Shown piece after piece: positions 37,893-57,000 of a stretch of DNA of 64,000 nt. The notes beneath the pieces were generated by a model. That model saw only the letters and a list, made by a program, of their open reading frames with translations. It did no database searches and was not told where the DNA came from. The position numbers and the translations under genes were made by a program. Position 1 is the first letter of the stretch, and every line of letters begins with the position of its first letter. Where the stretch lies: positions 19,237,633 through 19,301,632 of the forward strand of contig NC_089274.1 in the NCBI RefSeq assembly GCF_963678975.1, given 5' to 3'. The stretch is from Dysidea avara (taxonomy: Eukaryota > Porifera > Demospongiae > Dictyoceratida > Dysideidae).

Positions 37893-40800
37893 ATGACTGT
37901 TGTTTCTTGCAGCCAATTAAGTCTTGATGCATGCAACATGACTATGTTGAGCTACTCTTCAAACTTTAAACACTTGATGATTGCTCTAACACTCTTATCA
38001 CTAATCACTACCATATTATCATCATTAGTTCAAGTGTCTATCAATAGTGTTTATGATGTGGAGAGCAGCTGTACTAGCCGGAATAGTGTAAACCTGACAC
38101 ATTGTAACAGTCCAGGTGATGACTTTACCTCCTATATTTGTCCTGACTTAGACAGTACATTAGAGTACATCAATAATGCAACACAATATGGAAATATCAG
38201 TATTGCACATGTGTGCCTACCTTCTGGATATTATACCCTCACAAGTCCACAATATTTAAATGTTAGTGTTACCCTAACTGGTTTAATTAACCAGTCAATC
38301 ATACAATGTGACTATGATAGCAACAAGAATATTGCCACCAGTGAGGATGAACTACAGTTCACCTTATCCTTTTCAAGAGTGTCATTTGTGAGATTTGATT
38401 GTGTTCAGTTTGAGAGTTGTCCACAACCATTACGTATTACACTGGTCGATGATGTGATGATATCTAATAGTAGATTTGAGAGGTTTAGTGAAGGAGTGTT
38501 TGATATTTTCAATTCACACAACATCACAATTGTTAATAGTAGCTTCATTGACAATTATGGTACTGGTACTGTACTAATACCATTCAGAGGTAACACTGGA
38601 GCTGTAGCAGTTGGGTACAACAATAACAAACCTTCACCTGTTACTAATCCTTTGATTTCAGTAAAACATTGTGTGTTTGTGAACAATTCAGCAGATGTCT
38701 CTGCTGAATCAAGGCGTACGTCATCTAATGTTATTGCTACTGGGGTATTTACTGGCAGGGGAGGTGGTCTTGGGTTGTTTTTAAATGACTCTTTTAGGAA
38801 TATTTCTGCATCAATAAGTAATAGTGAGTTTATAGACAATTATGCTGCTTCACTTGCTGGTGGGATATATGTGGGACTCGACGGTGATGCTAACCAACAT
38901 AATGTGACCATACAAGATTGTCAACTTGCTACCAATAGAGCAAACTTGGGGGCTGGTGGTATGATTATTGTTTTCTTCTCCAATGGACTCCGTACGCTTC
39001 CCATGACAGCTACAGTTTTCAACTGCAATTTTACTAGAAACAGTGCTGAAACTGGAGGTGGTATGTACATTTTTCCAGAGTATACTAAGGGAGGAGAAGG
39101 TAATGTTGTGTTGATTGAGACTTGCACATTTGAAGAAAACGAAGCATTCATTTTTGGTGGAGCCATTGCCACTGCAATTTATTCTTTGTTTCGATCCAGG
39201 GATCTCCTTCCATTGCATCAGATTATCAACTGGTAAGCAAGAATAACTGTGTTCACTCGCATCTGTGTGTGTTTATTTCAGCACGTTTACAAGAAATAGA
39301 TGTGCAGATGGAATTGTAAATATTGGATATGTTCCTTTCTCTTTTAGAGGAAAGAATGTTTTTATGTCTAATAGTGGTCCTGCTTTACGGGTAAGTAAAC
39401 TAATTGTGACTACACACATAGACTAACAAACACAATACAGAATGCAAAGTCTTCAGCTACTGTGTTAGTATGGCCAGTGAGCCAGCCCTGGGACACTTGG
39501 GGGACAATTGGAAACAATGGAAATAGAAACTAGAAATGGAGAATAAACGGAAATGGTCAAATCATCATATAAATATCCTAGAGTAAAGCCATCGCTTAGT
39601 GGCCACCTTCTTACAAAAGACCATCTCTGTACAAAGACCACATTGTAAGTATATTCCAAAGATGGTTAAAGCATACTTAATGATCTTATTAATAAGACCA
39701 CTTCATGGTCACCTTTTAAAAAGATTATGAAGAACACCTCTTCACATTGTTAGAATAGTTAAGTCCAACATCTATTTCATGACTTTAGCATAACAGCTAT
39801 AGCTATAGATCAGTTTTAAAAGGTTCTCTTTGATACAGTAGGCTACAATGTACTACGCTTCACTTGCATGGATTATTTTTATGTCACATTCTGGTACAAA
39901 CTAAGCGATAACAGTACAGATACCCAGATGACTTGAATAAAGTGTGGACCAAAATATGAGAGATGACATTGACTCCTTTCTATGAGTCATGAAATACATG
40001 TTTGGAACTTGGCAAATAGAGGTGGTCTTTATCAAAAGGTGAACATGAAGTGGTCTAATCAATTAGGTCATTAAATATCCCTTAGCTATCTTTAGAACCT
40101 AACTACAGTGTGGTCTTCGTACAGTTCCACTGTAGTATGCGTGAAAACATAATGTGCAAACATAGCAAATTTACCACTCTCCTCAGCAGTCTTTCCCAAA
40201 TTGACATCATTATACATTCATGATAGCCTGTAAAACAATATGTGCACTCACAGTACTGATGCTACGTGTATTCTATATCAGATAATAGCATCTTTGGTTC
40301 AAATCCATGATGATGTGTGGTTTATTGATAATGAGACACCTGATGGAGGGGCATTGTATATCAACTCATTTGGACAAATTCAAATGTTTTCTAATTCATC
40401 GATGACATTTGAGAGGAACAAAGGACGGTATGTTTTAATATGTCAATAGAATTAGCTAGTACTGATGTTTATTGTGTTTATAGAATTGGAGCATCTATTG
40501 TAGTATCAACACAGACATTTCCAGCAGTTTTTAATAAGCTTATAAACAATCCTCAGTGCTTTCTATTATACCAAAGTCCTGGACTGCCATTTACAAAAAT
40601 CCATGATGTGAGGTCTATACTATATGTCAGACATCTTGATTGTGTTATATTCTTACAGATCAGTCTTAGCTTTAGCAACAACACTGCATTGGAAGCCTCT
40701 GCCATTTTCCTGACCAGTGCCCAACAATGTTCATGGACTGGAAATAGACCACCTTACTTTAATGCTGTATCTGTTCTAAACTGGTCCCTTTTTAATAGCA

Positions 40801-43800
40801 GGTAACATTTTATGTTAGCAATACTTAAAACAATCCTTTTGTATGCCGCAGTCATAAGATAGTTCCAGATATTGAAACTACTGTAGAGAATATTACTATT
40901 GCAAACCATACAGTAAGCAATGTGTATCATCTAAGCAGCAAATAATACATCAACTGTTTTAGGTTAGTGGGTGGCCGGGTGAAGTGCTTTCTATTTCCAT
41001 CGAGCTAGTGGATGAGACAAGTAAAATTGCTTCCGAATTTTTGCAGCTAAGGCTAAAGGACCAGAACAACCAGGTTTTTGTGCATAAAAATCACACTGTT
41101 TTAAGTTTAACTGTTTTGCACTTAGCCTACTACTAAATATAGAATTCAACCAACTTTTCTCTATCAAAAGAGCAAAGACAAGCTCAACATAACTTTTGCT
41201 GTTAAAGAAAGCGTTCAACGTGATCTTAGTGATGTCAATGCCACCACGACAATTACAATAGAGGAATTCTTTGTTGGAGTAAGTGCATTTTTTTGGTGAG
41301 GATCATAGATAATCTTTGTCTGCAGAATGCTGAAAGCAGTGTCATTTTGAATGCTTCTCGTTGCCCAGCTGGTTACAGGTTGGCATACCATTCTGATTTG
41401 GGTGGTTTAACATGTCAGTGTAACACTGATCTTGAACACATACGTAATTGTGAAGATGATCAACGTACCATCCTACTAACTGTATGAGTGTTGTAGGAAC
41501 AATAATTGTGTATTGTGTGAGTGTTTGATATAGGATGGATCATGGGGGATTGAACAAGCTCATGATATTGATGAGAATTTGGTGGTTTATCCATGTCCTC
41601 CTGGATATTGTAGATGTTTTTTGCAGCATAACAGTCTTGGTGATGTGTGTAGCTTTGCATACTTCAATGATGACCCTGATAGGCAGTGTGTCTGTGAAAG
41701 GAAAGGTCGGCAAACTCAATCATAGTGCTGTGTTTACAATCTCTATGCACAACAGGTTATTTGTGTGGTAATTGTAGAGATGGTAAAGGAATAAGTGCTC
41801 TACTAAATCACTGTGTTGATTGTAGTGATGGTTATGGAATACTGATTGGTGTGTTGGGTAAGTGACTTAATTGGAAGAAACGAAGTGAGTTGAATCTGTG
41901 TCCTATTTTGCAGTCATCATTGATGGAATAGTGATTATTATTTTGCTGTTTAAGAATGTCCATTTTTCAGCTTTACTATTCCCTACCATATTCTTCATTA
42001 ATGTAAGTAACCATATAAGCAAATACAAGGTAACATTTTATCCATGTAGATGGTGTCTTATGTTGGTGAGAACTTTCCTACTTCATATGACAAAGTTGGG
42101 AGATACGTGAGTACAAACCTTATTGATAATTATTGTTAATGTGTCATGTTGTTTTAGATGTACTATCTGAACAGCTTTCTCAGTTTATATTTCCCATATG
42201 ATTTCTGTCTGTATTCTGGGACAACTGCACTAGCATCATTCACCTTCAGATATATACCATTTTCACTTTCAATCATCATCTGTTCAATTATGATCACGTG
42301 GTTGTGAGTTAGTGGCTGGCTGTACACTGATGTCAAAGTTTTCATAACTTGTTACTCATTCTATAGTCGATACAATGCAAAGAGTACTAAAAAGATCCCA
42401 TGGAACAGTCTGTGGCTACTACTAACACTACAATACAGTCATGTGATCTACACATCTATGACTATACTGAACTGTCCTCATGTAGTCAATGAGAATGGAG
42501 AATTTGAATCGGTTAGTGTGGAGTATTAACTAACCATTCAGTTTTTATTTTGTGTTACAGCGTTGGTTTGTAAATGGAACACATGATTGCTTCACTGATC
42601 GTCATGCACTGCTGGGACTATGGGCTATTGTTGCCTTATTAGTGTGTATACTATTGATTGTGTTCTTAGCCTTAGTGACAGTTGATATAATAAAAGTAAG
42701 TTTTTGCATTTTGTTCCTTAGCTTTTTACATGGTCTTGAAATTACTTTATAGTCTCTCAAACTCAGCCACTCATATTAATTATTTTAACAACAGTAAATA
42801 ATAGAGTCAGCTTATTCACTGTTGGTAACAATGAAAACAGAAGACATGTACAGCTATGTTGTACAGAGTGTGCATATGCAAATGAATGAAGTGATTAATG
42901 TGTTTAGGGTACATATTTTACCAGGATTAGCAGCACAACTACAGAGTTGGTTTATGAACTGCATATACTTTTCCTTGTACACATAAGTTTACTTACTGTA
43001 GGACAACGCATGTATGTTGTTATATACTGCATGGCAAATTTGCAAAATATTTTCTGCCAAATTATACTTGATGTGCTGATTTTCCAACTTTAATCTCACC
43101 AAATTTTCTCCCCTGGACATAACAATGTATCATATATCGTACTGTATAGTAGGGACCACAAAGGAGTAGACGTGACCCACAAAATAATATCACCCAAAAA
43201 ACAGCCTCAATTTCCCCCAATGATGATGAGGCAGTATTGGTTAGGTAAAACTAAGCCCATACAGCTTTCAGATCGACCAGAAATGCTTTCAACAAGTTGC
43301 TACAGAATTTAAAAAAATATTTATTTAACGGAATTTTCTAGTGACTGACTGGCTGACTGACTGCCTGATGCCTTCAGACAAGTGTAACTTGATAACGACT
43401 AAGGCTACGGGCTTGATTTTTTCACTGTTCGACATCGCTTCGACAGGTGCCTTTTGGCATACCGCAGTATGTACAATGCATTCTTCATGGACTTACCAGT
43501 ATCCTCTTTGTGTCCCATTCATCTTTGCTGACAACAAAAGTGTCGATTTGGCGATAGCACGTGATGGCTTCCCTTTGTAATGGAAACCATCCGTATTTGT
43601 CATAGTGGCTATTTTGATAGCAGAGATGCTTTTCAAACAGTTCTTGATTTGCACTGCTGTGTAATGGGTTGAACATAGCTGACAACAAAGCGTAATGGAT
43701 ACTTCACTTTTCAGACGGTAATTGATATAGCTGGGGTGTGCGCCATCATTTCAGTAGGGACCATAGCACATCGCTAAAAAGTACAGAAACAAGCTGGAGT

Positions 43801-44929
43801 AGTGCACAATATTAAATCACAGTAAAACAATAAGAAGTGTTATATCCCTACTGTGCTCAAGATACCATAATGGAAATGCACAGTAGGGATATAACACGGC
43901 TTCTTATTGTTTTACTGTGATTTAATATCGTGCACTACTCCAGCTTGTTTCAGTACTTTTTATCGATGTGCTATGGTCCCTACTCTAGTTGAAAATTCCA
44001 AATTTTTCTGTGTACTTGTTGTATATAAAGCCACATATGTAGCAGAAGTTTACAATGATGTGTGTACATTACATGTTTTTTATAGAAGCCACACTGGATT
44101 TGTCAGCTGTCAAAATGTGTTAAGAAACCATTTAAGGAAGAGGTACCGTGGTGGTACACTGTTGAACTCGGACGAAAATTTGTACTACTGATTTTTTTGA
44201 TTCCTTTTCCTCAAAATACTGTAAGCAACATAATTATTATTAGCTATTCAATACATATTATTTTAAATTTTCATTTTTAGTGTCCTCCTCTGATAATTTC
44301 AATGGCAACATTTGCATTGTACGTTTATGTGATGCCTTACAAAGACACAATTGTCAACTTGACGGAACTTGTGTTTCAATTAAACTTCATAATGTTTCTG
44401 TTACTGAGATCCACTCAAAGTATTGTGGATGATTATTTGGTATTTCCACATGAGGGTAGTGACAGCATCAGCAAAATCAGTAGGGAATGTTCTGACAACA
44501 TACATGTAGGCATAGCTGATTTAACATGGCTTCTATTCCCATTCACTTACATTCCTCTGGTGATTATTGCAGTAATTGTAACTACGATGCTTATTAAAAG
44601 GATATTATGGTGGGTGTGTTTGATTACTGCTTGTGTTAATAGTTGTGTTCATTTACCACAGGAAACCCTGTCAGAATAGTAATGGTGCAGCAATTATCAG
44701 AAATTACTCACAAATATTAAGAAGACCAACATATCATACAAACACTACAAATGCACGCCACTTTACATTAGGATTTCTAAATGGTGTGTTTCAAGGTGTA
44801 AGTGTAGAAACTAGTTCAGACAAAATTGATAATGAAGAGTCCAATGGTTCAGCAGTAGTAAAGAATGTTGTTGTGTGTGGAGCAGAAGATGACACCACTG
44901 GCTCCATTGAAAATACCACCAAACCATAG
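37893..44929 (+). CDS. Gene 5: beta-helix-repeat multi-pass membrane protein, up to 1306 aa
   Basis: Exons: 37893-39232, 39282-39390, 40282-40427, 40484-40607, 40659-40801, 40852-40912, 40963-41073, 41126-41278, 41326-41481, 41534-41705, 41756-41857, 41914-42002, 42050-42106, 42158-42303, 42367-42511, 42561-42695, 44086-44220, 44281-44609, 44662-44929. The sum is 3921 nt with the frame intact. The true start may be 37938 or 37944 (MLSYSSNFKHLMIALTLLSL), since TTTCTTGCAG at 37905-37914 could be an acceptor. Repeats include SEFIDNYAASLAGGIYV and CTFEENEAFIFGGAIAT. Linkers are PCPPGYCRC and YLCGNCRDGKGISALL. The membrane domain ends with WLLFPFTYIPLVIIAVIV. In the shared signature, WW-C-AVELGR is WWYTVELGR here. 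The tail has ARHFTLGFLNGVFQ. Introns 2 (891 nt) and 16 (1390 nt) carry repeat DNA. Confidence 0.88.
39391..40281. other. Gene 5 intron 2 with possible DNA-element remnant
   Basis: The intron contains repeated AAGACCAC units and ends near 40090-40137 with the complement of CATACTACAGTGGAACTGTA, reminiscent of CAGTGGAAC-type transposon termini. No clean left end is found, so a decayed DNA element is possible but unproven. Confidence 0.35.
43753..43984. mobile_element. Foldback element in gene 5 intron 16
   Basis: AGTAGGGACCATAGCACATC and then TAAAAAGTAC...AAGCTGGAGTAGTGCAC pair with GTGCACTACTCCAGCTTG...AGTACTTTTTA and GATGTGCTATGGTCCCTACT. Arms are about 105 bp around a short centre. A second AGTAGGGACCA at 43149 in the same orientation as the left arm suggests a larger ~836-bp element (43149-43984) sharing the right end. 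Confidence 0.75.
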
Positions 44930-45162
44930 TAGTTAGCCAGCTAGCTGTGTTTGAAATCATTGTGTGTACATTTCTATTGCACTTTTTATACTGAATGCTA
45001 TTATTTAATAACTAAGATAAAAGCTTAAAATGTGTCCTGTTCCATGATAGATTCCAGATTCTGGAAACCTGAAGTTTCAATTTCTTAATGTTTCAAGTAG
45101 TGTGTAAAATCCAAAGGGGTTTCCTGAAACCCCAGGAAACCCCCCTCGGCTCGCCCCTGAAT
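44930..45162. other. Gene 5 downstream region
   Basis: No gene is seen. A GGGGTTTCCTGAAACCCCAG hairpin lies at 45116-45135, followed by a C-rich patch. Confidence 0.5.
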
Positions 45163-45235
45163 AATAATAATAATAATGCTTTACAGAATAGTAATTCTGA
45201 GGGTCTACCAGTGACCTACACTGATAGCCTAACAT
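45163..45235 (-). mobile_element. Retroposon 3' tail with (ATT)n
   Basis: On the minus strand, GTGTAGGTCACTGGTAGACC is followed by CTGTAAAGCATTATTATTAT. The tail shares CTGTAAAGCATTA with the SINE at 25073 but uses ATT repeats, suggesting a related subfamily. Confidence 0.5.
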
Positions 45236-45462
45236 ACATTAAATAATAACTATACACTAACATCTACATACTTAGTTACAAGTGGTTAAAATTGTTAGAT
45301 GCAGGATTCTTGGAACAGGGGGACCTGTACTCTATACAGCAAGGAGGGTCGTACGAGTTGTAGCATTTATGGTTGTAGATTGTTAACTAGCTCAGTAGCT
45401 TCACGATCAATTTTCTACAGATAAACAGTTAATTACCAATTGTGATCCGCTGTCATGTGATA

Positions 45463-46049
45463 CAGGGGCGGATCCAGGAGCTGGCAAGGGGAGGGGCACA
45501 AACAGGCTACAGTAAGTTGTAGGTGGTTGGGGAGAGCCAGATTCTTTTGTTAGTTGCTGCATTTTTGAAACAGCACCTTTTAGTAGTGTCTCACCGTTGA
45601 TTTTCATTTTGGCCTTTGCAGATGGTTGTGAAGTCTTAATAGGCTCCGATTGTCTTGACTAACATCAACACGATAATTATTTTTAGAGGCGCTTACTACG
45701 CATGAAGGTGCTGGATGACAATTTCACAGTTATTTATTTATTATTTATTTATTTATTTATTTATTTATTAATGCTTTACAGCACAAGTGCTGAAGGTCTG
45801 TAGGACACCTGGTCCTACAGCCTGCTCAAAGACTTTAGCTACTTAAGGTGTGTTTGAAAAGTTGGAGAATTTTGACTTTGGTTTAAGGTGAATTTGTAAT
45901 AGCTATAAATGCTAGTAAAATGTGCATATTTTCACTAGTTTTATAAACTGATTTTGGCCTGATGTAAAGTTTAGTATTTCAGAAGTATGGCTGGCTCCTC
46001 CACGAGGATGGGGGGCATTTGCCCCAAATGCCCCATCCTGGATCCGCCA
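45463..46049. mobile_element. hAT-like non-autonomous element with nested SINE
   Basis: The left end CAGGGGCGGATCCAGGA faces TCCTGGATCCGCCA at the right. The flanks ATGTGATA (45455-45462) and TTGTGATA (just after the right end) look like an 8-bp target duplication with one mismatch. A minus-strand SINE (45730-45863) is inserted inside. No transposase frame remains. Confidence 0.6.
45730..45863 (-). mobile_element. SINE, 5'-truncated, minus strand
   Basis: A (TTTA)n tail, CTTTACAGCACAAGTGCTGA, GTAGGACACCTGGTCCTACA and CAGCCTGCTCAAAGACTTT match the complement of the SINE body at 25073-25276. The tRNA-like head is missing. Confidence 0.75.
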
Positions 46050-46113
46050 TTGTGATAAGAAGTTACATCTGACAAGAAGCCACATGTATGCACATAATTT
46101 ATTCTTTTATAAT

Positions 46114-46120
46114 CACGTGA
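46114..46120. promoter_or_regulatory. CACGTGA E-box upstream of gene 6
   Basis: It lies about 510 bp before the gene 6 ATG. A candidate 5' UTR intron runs from a donor (GACGTAAGT, near 46270) to the acceptor TGCTACCACAG at 46557-46567. The shared motif with genes 4, 5 and 7/8 is the reason to list it. Confidence 0.4.
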
Positions 46121-46631
46121 TATTACAAATGCTATTCACGATAAAAGTGTAGCTACACCTCCGTGCCAGCTGTTTTGAAACAGGCAATCCCACACACGCG
46201 ATGACTCAAGCAATTCTACTCCACCAGTGACTAATCTACCAGACCCCAGTGTGGAATAGGACGATTCAGACGTAAGTCTCTAACACACAATCTCGCTTAG
46301 CCTAGCTATATAGCTTAGCCATATTACCAGCTGAGTAGTTCAAAACTTCTAGTTATCTAGTATTATCCAGTGCTACTTTAATTAGAATAGCAACTCATAT
46401 TGTTTCAAAGTGAGTTTGGTGACGTAGCGGTGCCCTGGCCAGCTGGCATTGATTGATGCATGCATACAAGGCATGCATAGTTATTTATAGTAACTAGCTA
46501 TCATGACTGCAAGTATACTGCATACGGTATGGAGCTAATGTTGTTTGTATATTATTGCTACCACAGCTGGCAACACTGACCATAGCTAGTAAATAGCTAC
46601 TGATCATTCTTGTGCAATTGTGAGGAACATA

Positions 46632-52204
<5,573 letters not shown>

Positions 52205-54040
52205 TAATTATGTGCATGAGTGTGATTTAAATCATGTGTGAAAATAATTTATTATTCATACTTCTATAAGTTCTCAGGTTGGTTCCTGTAGCAATTCATT
52301 TGGAACAAAAATAAATCACCAACATGAGACCACACAAAGTTAATCTTGAATACCGTAAATCTCTCATGTTTACACTTTTATTGTGCAGCCCATAACCTCT
52401 TGTCTGAAGCTTTTAATATTTATGAATCGACTTTGCCTGACCTAAACTGTGTATACATCCTCACCTGGTAGACATCCCATTAGATCATAACATTTGTTTC
52501 TGCATCCCTTTGGGCTTGAGAAGCATTTAAGCAAGCAGTGCAAGCAGCTCATGTACTGCTTGCCTGTGTATTACTATTTGGCACAATTTAGCTGGTCTAT
52601 AAATTTTGTTGTGTAGTGGTTTTAGTCTGTGTGCAAAATACCTGTACCATAAATAGGTCAGGCATAGTTGATAAAGAACACCAATCAGTAATTTTTTCAT
52701 AATGAAATTGTGCATTGCTGAGCTGCATTTCAGCCACCCATGACCAAGTTTCATTATCCATAAATGTTTATGCCACTAGTAGTAGATTCACTTGGGTATA
52801 TATTATAATTATAATGTTTAATCATAGATAATCTATGGCATAATGCAACATCACTGCTACTTGACTGCACGTGGCATTCACAAAGTCTCCCTAAAGAAAG
52901 AAGTCACTAACCACAGACAAAGCCAGACTGTCTGTACAGACATGAGATACATGTGCAGGTTGAGTAAATCATAAGTTACTGAATGACATAGACTATAATA
53001 CACATTAATTGATACAGAATGCTGTATCTGAGGGATCTGACACCATTCCAAATCTCACCAGTTTTTTTGCAAGATTCCAGATTAACATTCCACTTCAAAA
53101 TTTACATACCTAGCTACACATATATTAGCACTTGGCTAGCTTCAAGACCAATTGGATCACTGGTGAAGTCAGAAATGTACACTTAAGTTGCACTATATTG
53201 CCTGTCCAAACATATTGTGACATACATACACTAATTGTAAGACAGCACACAAGATAATTTGCAACATAAACTTATGAAAGACTTGCTGAGATTCCAGATT
53301 CCATTTTGGGATTCCAAGTGATTTGTGTTAGATTCTAGTTGGTATCAGACCTTTCGGCTCTATTTAATCATCATACAATGCATGCAGTCTGACTCTCTTG
53401 TGCTTAGATTGTTTTTACCCTTTTGAGTTTTGGGCAGCAAATGCAAAAAGAAAAATAATGTGGTGACTAGTCTGACTCAGCTGTGTCCAACTGCAGTACC
53501 TCATAATGAGTTGTCACTGAATACAGCAGCCTCCAGTATACTCGTCATTTGACGAGTCTTACTTCACTACACTTTTTAGTGTTGGATACACGTACTGCCT
53601 CAAGTAAGGAAAAAAGGCACGTAGGTCATTTAGTAACAGTATAAAGTATACTCAAAAGTATTAGCCAAGTTCCTTCCTTGCCGGCAATCACAGGAACGAA
53701 CGCAATGTGAAGACTGTAATAGACCATTCTTGTGACAAAAAAAAATCACCAACACAAAGCTGCATAAGAAATGGTTGCAGCTATTCTATGCCAATAAATG
53801 TTTTCAAGGCTTGATCGGATGTGTCCATGAAACAACTAATAAAGCTTGTGTGCACATATATAATAATTGCAGAATTCCTTTACCAGACAAATAACTAGCA
53901 ATGTATATCATTAACACCCCACAGCCTAGTTTTACAATTCAAAAGAAAGTCATATGACAGTACAATGAGACTTGCTACAGGCTTATACACTGACTATGTT
54001 AGTACTATGTAGATAAATATAATATAGTCCAATAAATAAT
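52205..54040. other. Tail-to-tail intergenic region, genes 6 and 7
   Basis: About 1.8 kb between convergent genes. AATAAA at 52309-52314 may serve gene 6. A short ACTCGTCATTTGACGAGT hairpin lies near 53539-53556. No RNA gene, coding remnant or clear transposon is recognised. Confidence 0.55.
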
Positions 54041-57000
54041 TTATTCTAGAACAACTGTAGTGCTAACTGAGATTTCTCCTTCATTATCACCAATTGCTAC
54101 TTCAGTGACAGTATGAGGTTTCATTTCAACCTCTTCGTGTAGATCAATAATCGGTACAGCTTTAAATCGACCATACATTAGATGAAACATCAACCTAAAG
54201 CATGGATAATATAGATACACACTTATGAAGAACAATATATACAGTTAGCTTACCTCAGTTTAGCCCATGGAAACTTCGCTGCAGCAAAGCATAGGACTAT
54301 TAGCAGTAGTAGGTAGTAGAATGGAGTTAGTAGTGCTGTGAGTTTTGTTACACCAGAAGAGTCCATATCACAACTACCATCAACAATTGCTTCATTACTA
54401 TCACTGACTAGTACTAGTAACTCTTCTATCAGGTCTGCAGTATTTCTCAACAAAATGACCAACATTAGAGTTGCACACAACAACGACTCCACCAGGCACG
54501 TGACAAAATCCTTATATGGACACACGAAGCAATACAGTGCAAATATTATCATTAAAATAAATAAGGCTGGAATCTGCAGTACAAAAATTTAAATGGTCAC
54601 TTATACATAACAAAAGTTACTTCTTACTTCATTACGTCCAAATGCTATCACAAATATCAGCAAAACCAGTCGACGTCCCAACTCCACCCCACCCCACCAA
54701 CTACAGTCAGCTTTAAAGCCAACACAACTCGGCACACTACATACTCGTAGAAAATTAGCCAAATGGTACGGTTTCTAGGAAAACAAACGTTAACAAAAGA
54801 TGGTCACTAATCACAGACTAAAGATACCTTGATGACGACAAGGTGTGATGAGGTCACAGTAACTACTAGCAGTGCTCCAAACATTAAAATGAAAATGGAA
54901 AGTAGTCCAAGTGGAATATGGCCACCATTAAAACATTGCACTGATCCATCCCAGTACCATCGCTACACAACACAAGCTAACACCAACACTACAAGCTGTC
55001 TACACTCACAATTTCTTCCCTTATATTATCGAATGATTGTGTTGATGAGTTACTCATTACTCTATCATTAAAGGATACACTGGGGCAGTTGAGCAGTGAC
55101 ATGGATGTGTACAGCACATGATTGAATTGTAACACAATCAAAAACCAGATCCCATGTCTGAATCGATACTGCATTAGTTTACGAATAAATCTGGAACAAC
55201 AGCATTGCCCATCAGGTGATGATAGCAGTCAAAGTACACTAACCTTCTAGCTACTAAAATAGCTGTAATGATTGTGAAGGTCACAAAGAAAGGGATATAT
55301 CGGATGGCAAATGATTCCAAGGCAGTGGTGCTGTTGTATAGACAGAAATCATATGGGAAGTACAAACTTGTTAGACTACTAATGTAATAGAGCTGTAAAA
55401 CATTGAATAAAAATCAGTCGAAAATTAACAACTCTTACATATCTGTGCGCTTTACTGAAGGTCACTGGAAAATCATCAGTAATATATGGAGCCACCTGTA
55501 AGAGCACACATTAATATTCGTACCAGTAAGGATTACAATTCTGACCTGAATGTAAAACAAACAGGGATAGAGCCAAGTGGGAAATGGATAGTTCAGTTTC
55601 AGCAATATCAGAACTGCAGCAGCATCCAACACAACTATACCCATACACAATATAATATCAGTGTATATGTTAAGACATGATTCCCTCACTTAATGCAACA
55701 ATCAGTAGAGCACTGACATCATCACAGTCCACACACCTGTTCAATAATGCACTAACACCTTTTCCACCTCTACATTTACCACACAGTACACCTAAAGGAT
55801 ACAAGATGGGATCAATATGTCATCATTAATGTGCTCTCCTTACCTTTACGATCACACACACACTGCAGGTCAATATCTTCCTCGGGTAATACGGAAAAAC
55901 ATGTTGGATCATCACTTTCCACAAGTTTATCGCAACGACAATAGCCAGGAGGACAATAATGAAATGCTACCCCATCACTGTCACTACTTATACTGGCCCA
56001 GTATCCTTCCTGTAGGGTGTGTACGTATCGATGTGTCAAGTTAATTACAGTCTTCATACCAATACAAGAATGCCTACTCGTGGTATACATTCCACCAATT
56101 CATCTAGTTCATCATTACATTCACATCTCCAAACACCAGAACTGCCTTTAAGGACAAATCCTGGAGGACATCTTTGGCTTTCAATTCCAATCAACCTTTC
56201 TTGCAATGCCTACATATAGAAAACCAGTGATATTGTAAAGTACAGAGTACTGGTACGACAGAATAATATATTATATATACCCTCAACCATATCTGTTATG
56301 ATGATTTTGTAATATTGTTTCAAGCCCAGAGTAACACACACAACACAGTTTGTTGATGATAAACACTTACCAGTTGAGTTGGAGAGTCAATTGACAACAT
56401 TCCCTCAAACTCACTATAGTTTGGAATAGGGACATCACTTTGTAGCCTGTATGTAATTTCATAACTTTTTGATTCAGGTTCCAATACTATCAGTGTGGGG
56501 AATGTGTCCATTAGGTAAGGACCAGAAGATACCTGCAAATAGGAAGCATCAGTTAGCTTGATTTTGCTGCGTTCAGCACACAAGGATAATGAAGACTGTA
56601 CAACAGAATCTATCATACTGATATTCCCAAAAAGTATGCTACAGTTTTGGACGGTCTCTAGTTACATACCCTTATGTAGTTTTCTATACTTTGAACATAT
56701 CATAGGAAAAGCTGGTTTGGTCTTTGTACAATAGCTGTATGGCATTTAAAAACAGTACAAAAGTGCTTACTAATGGCTTGGTGCTGTCGTATGATACATA
56801 ACCCAAGGATTGAGAGATTGGCAGTTCAATCTTGTTTTGTGGCTGATGACTGCTCTATTAGAATATTAGGCTGTTCTATTAGAGCATATTAGTGCTTCTC
56901 AGTTCTACTTCTAGAACATAAGCCCCTTAGAGAGCTGTAGCTTCCCTAGCCCGTCCCCTTTCTGCTGAAGGTAACACAACAGCAATACTGGTTATGTTTC

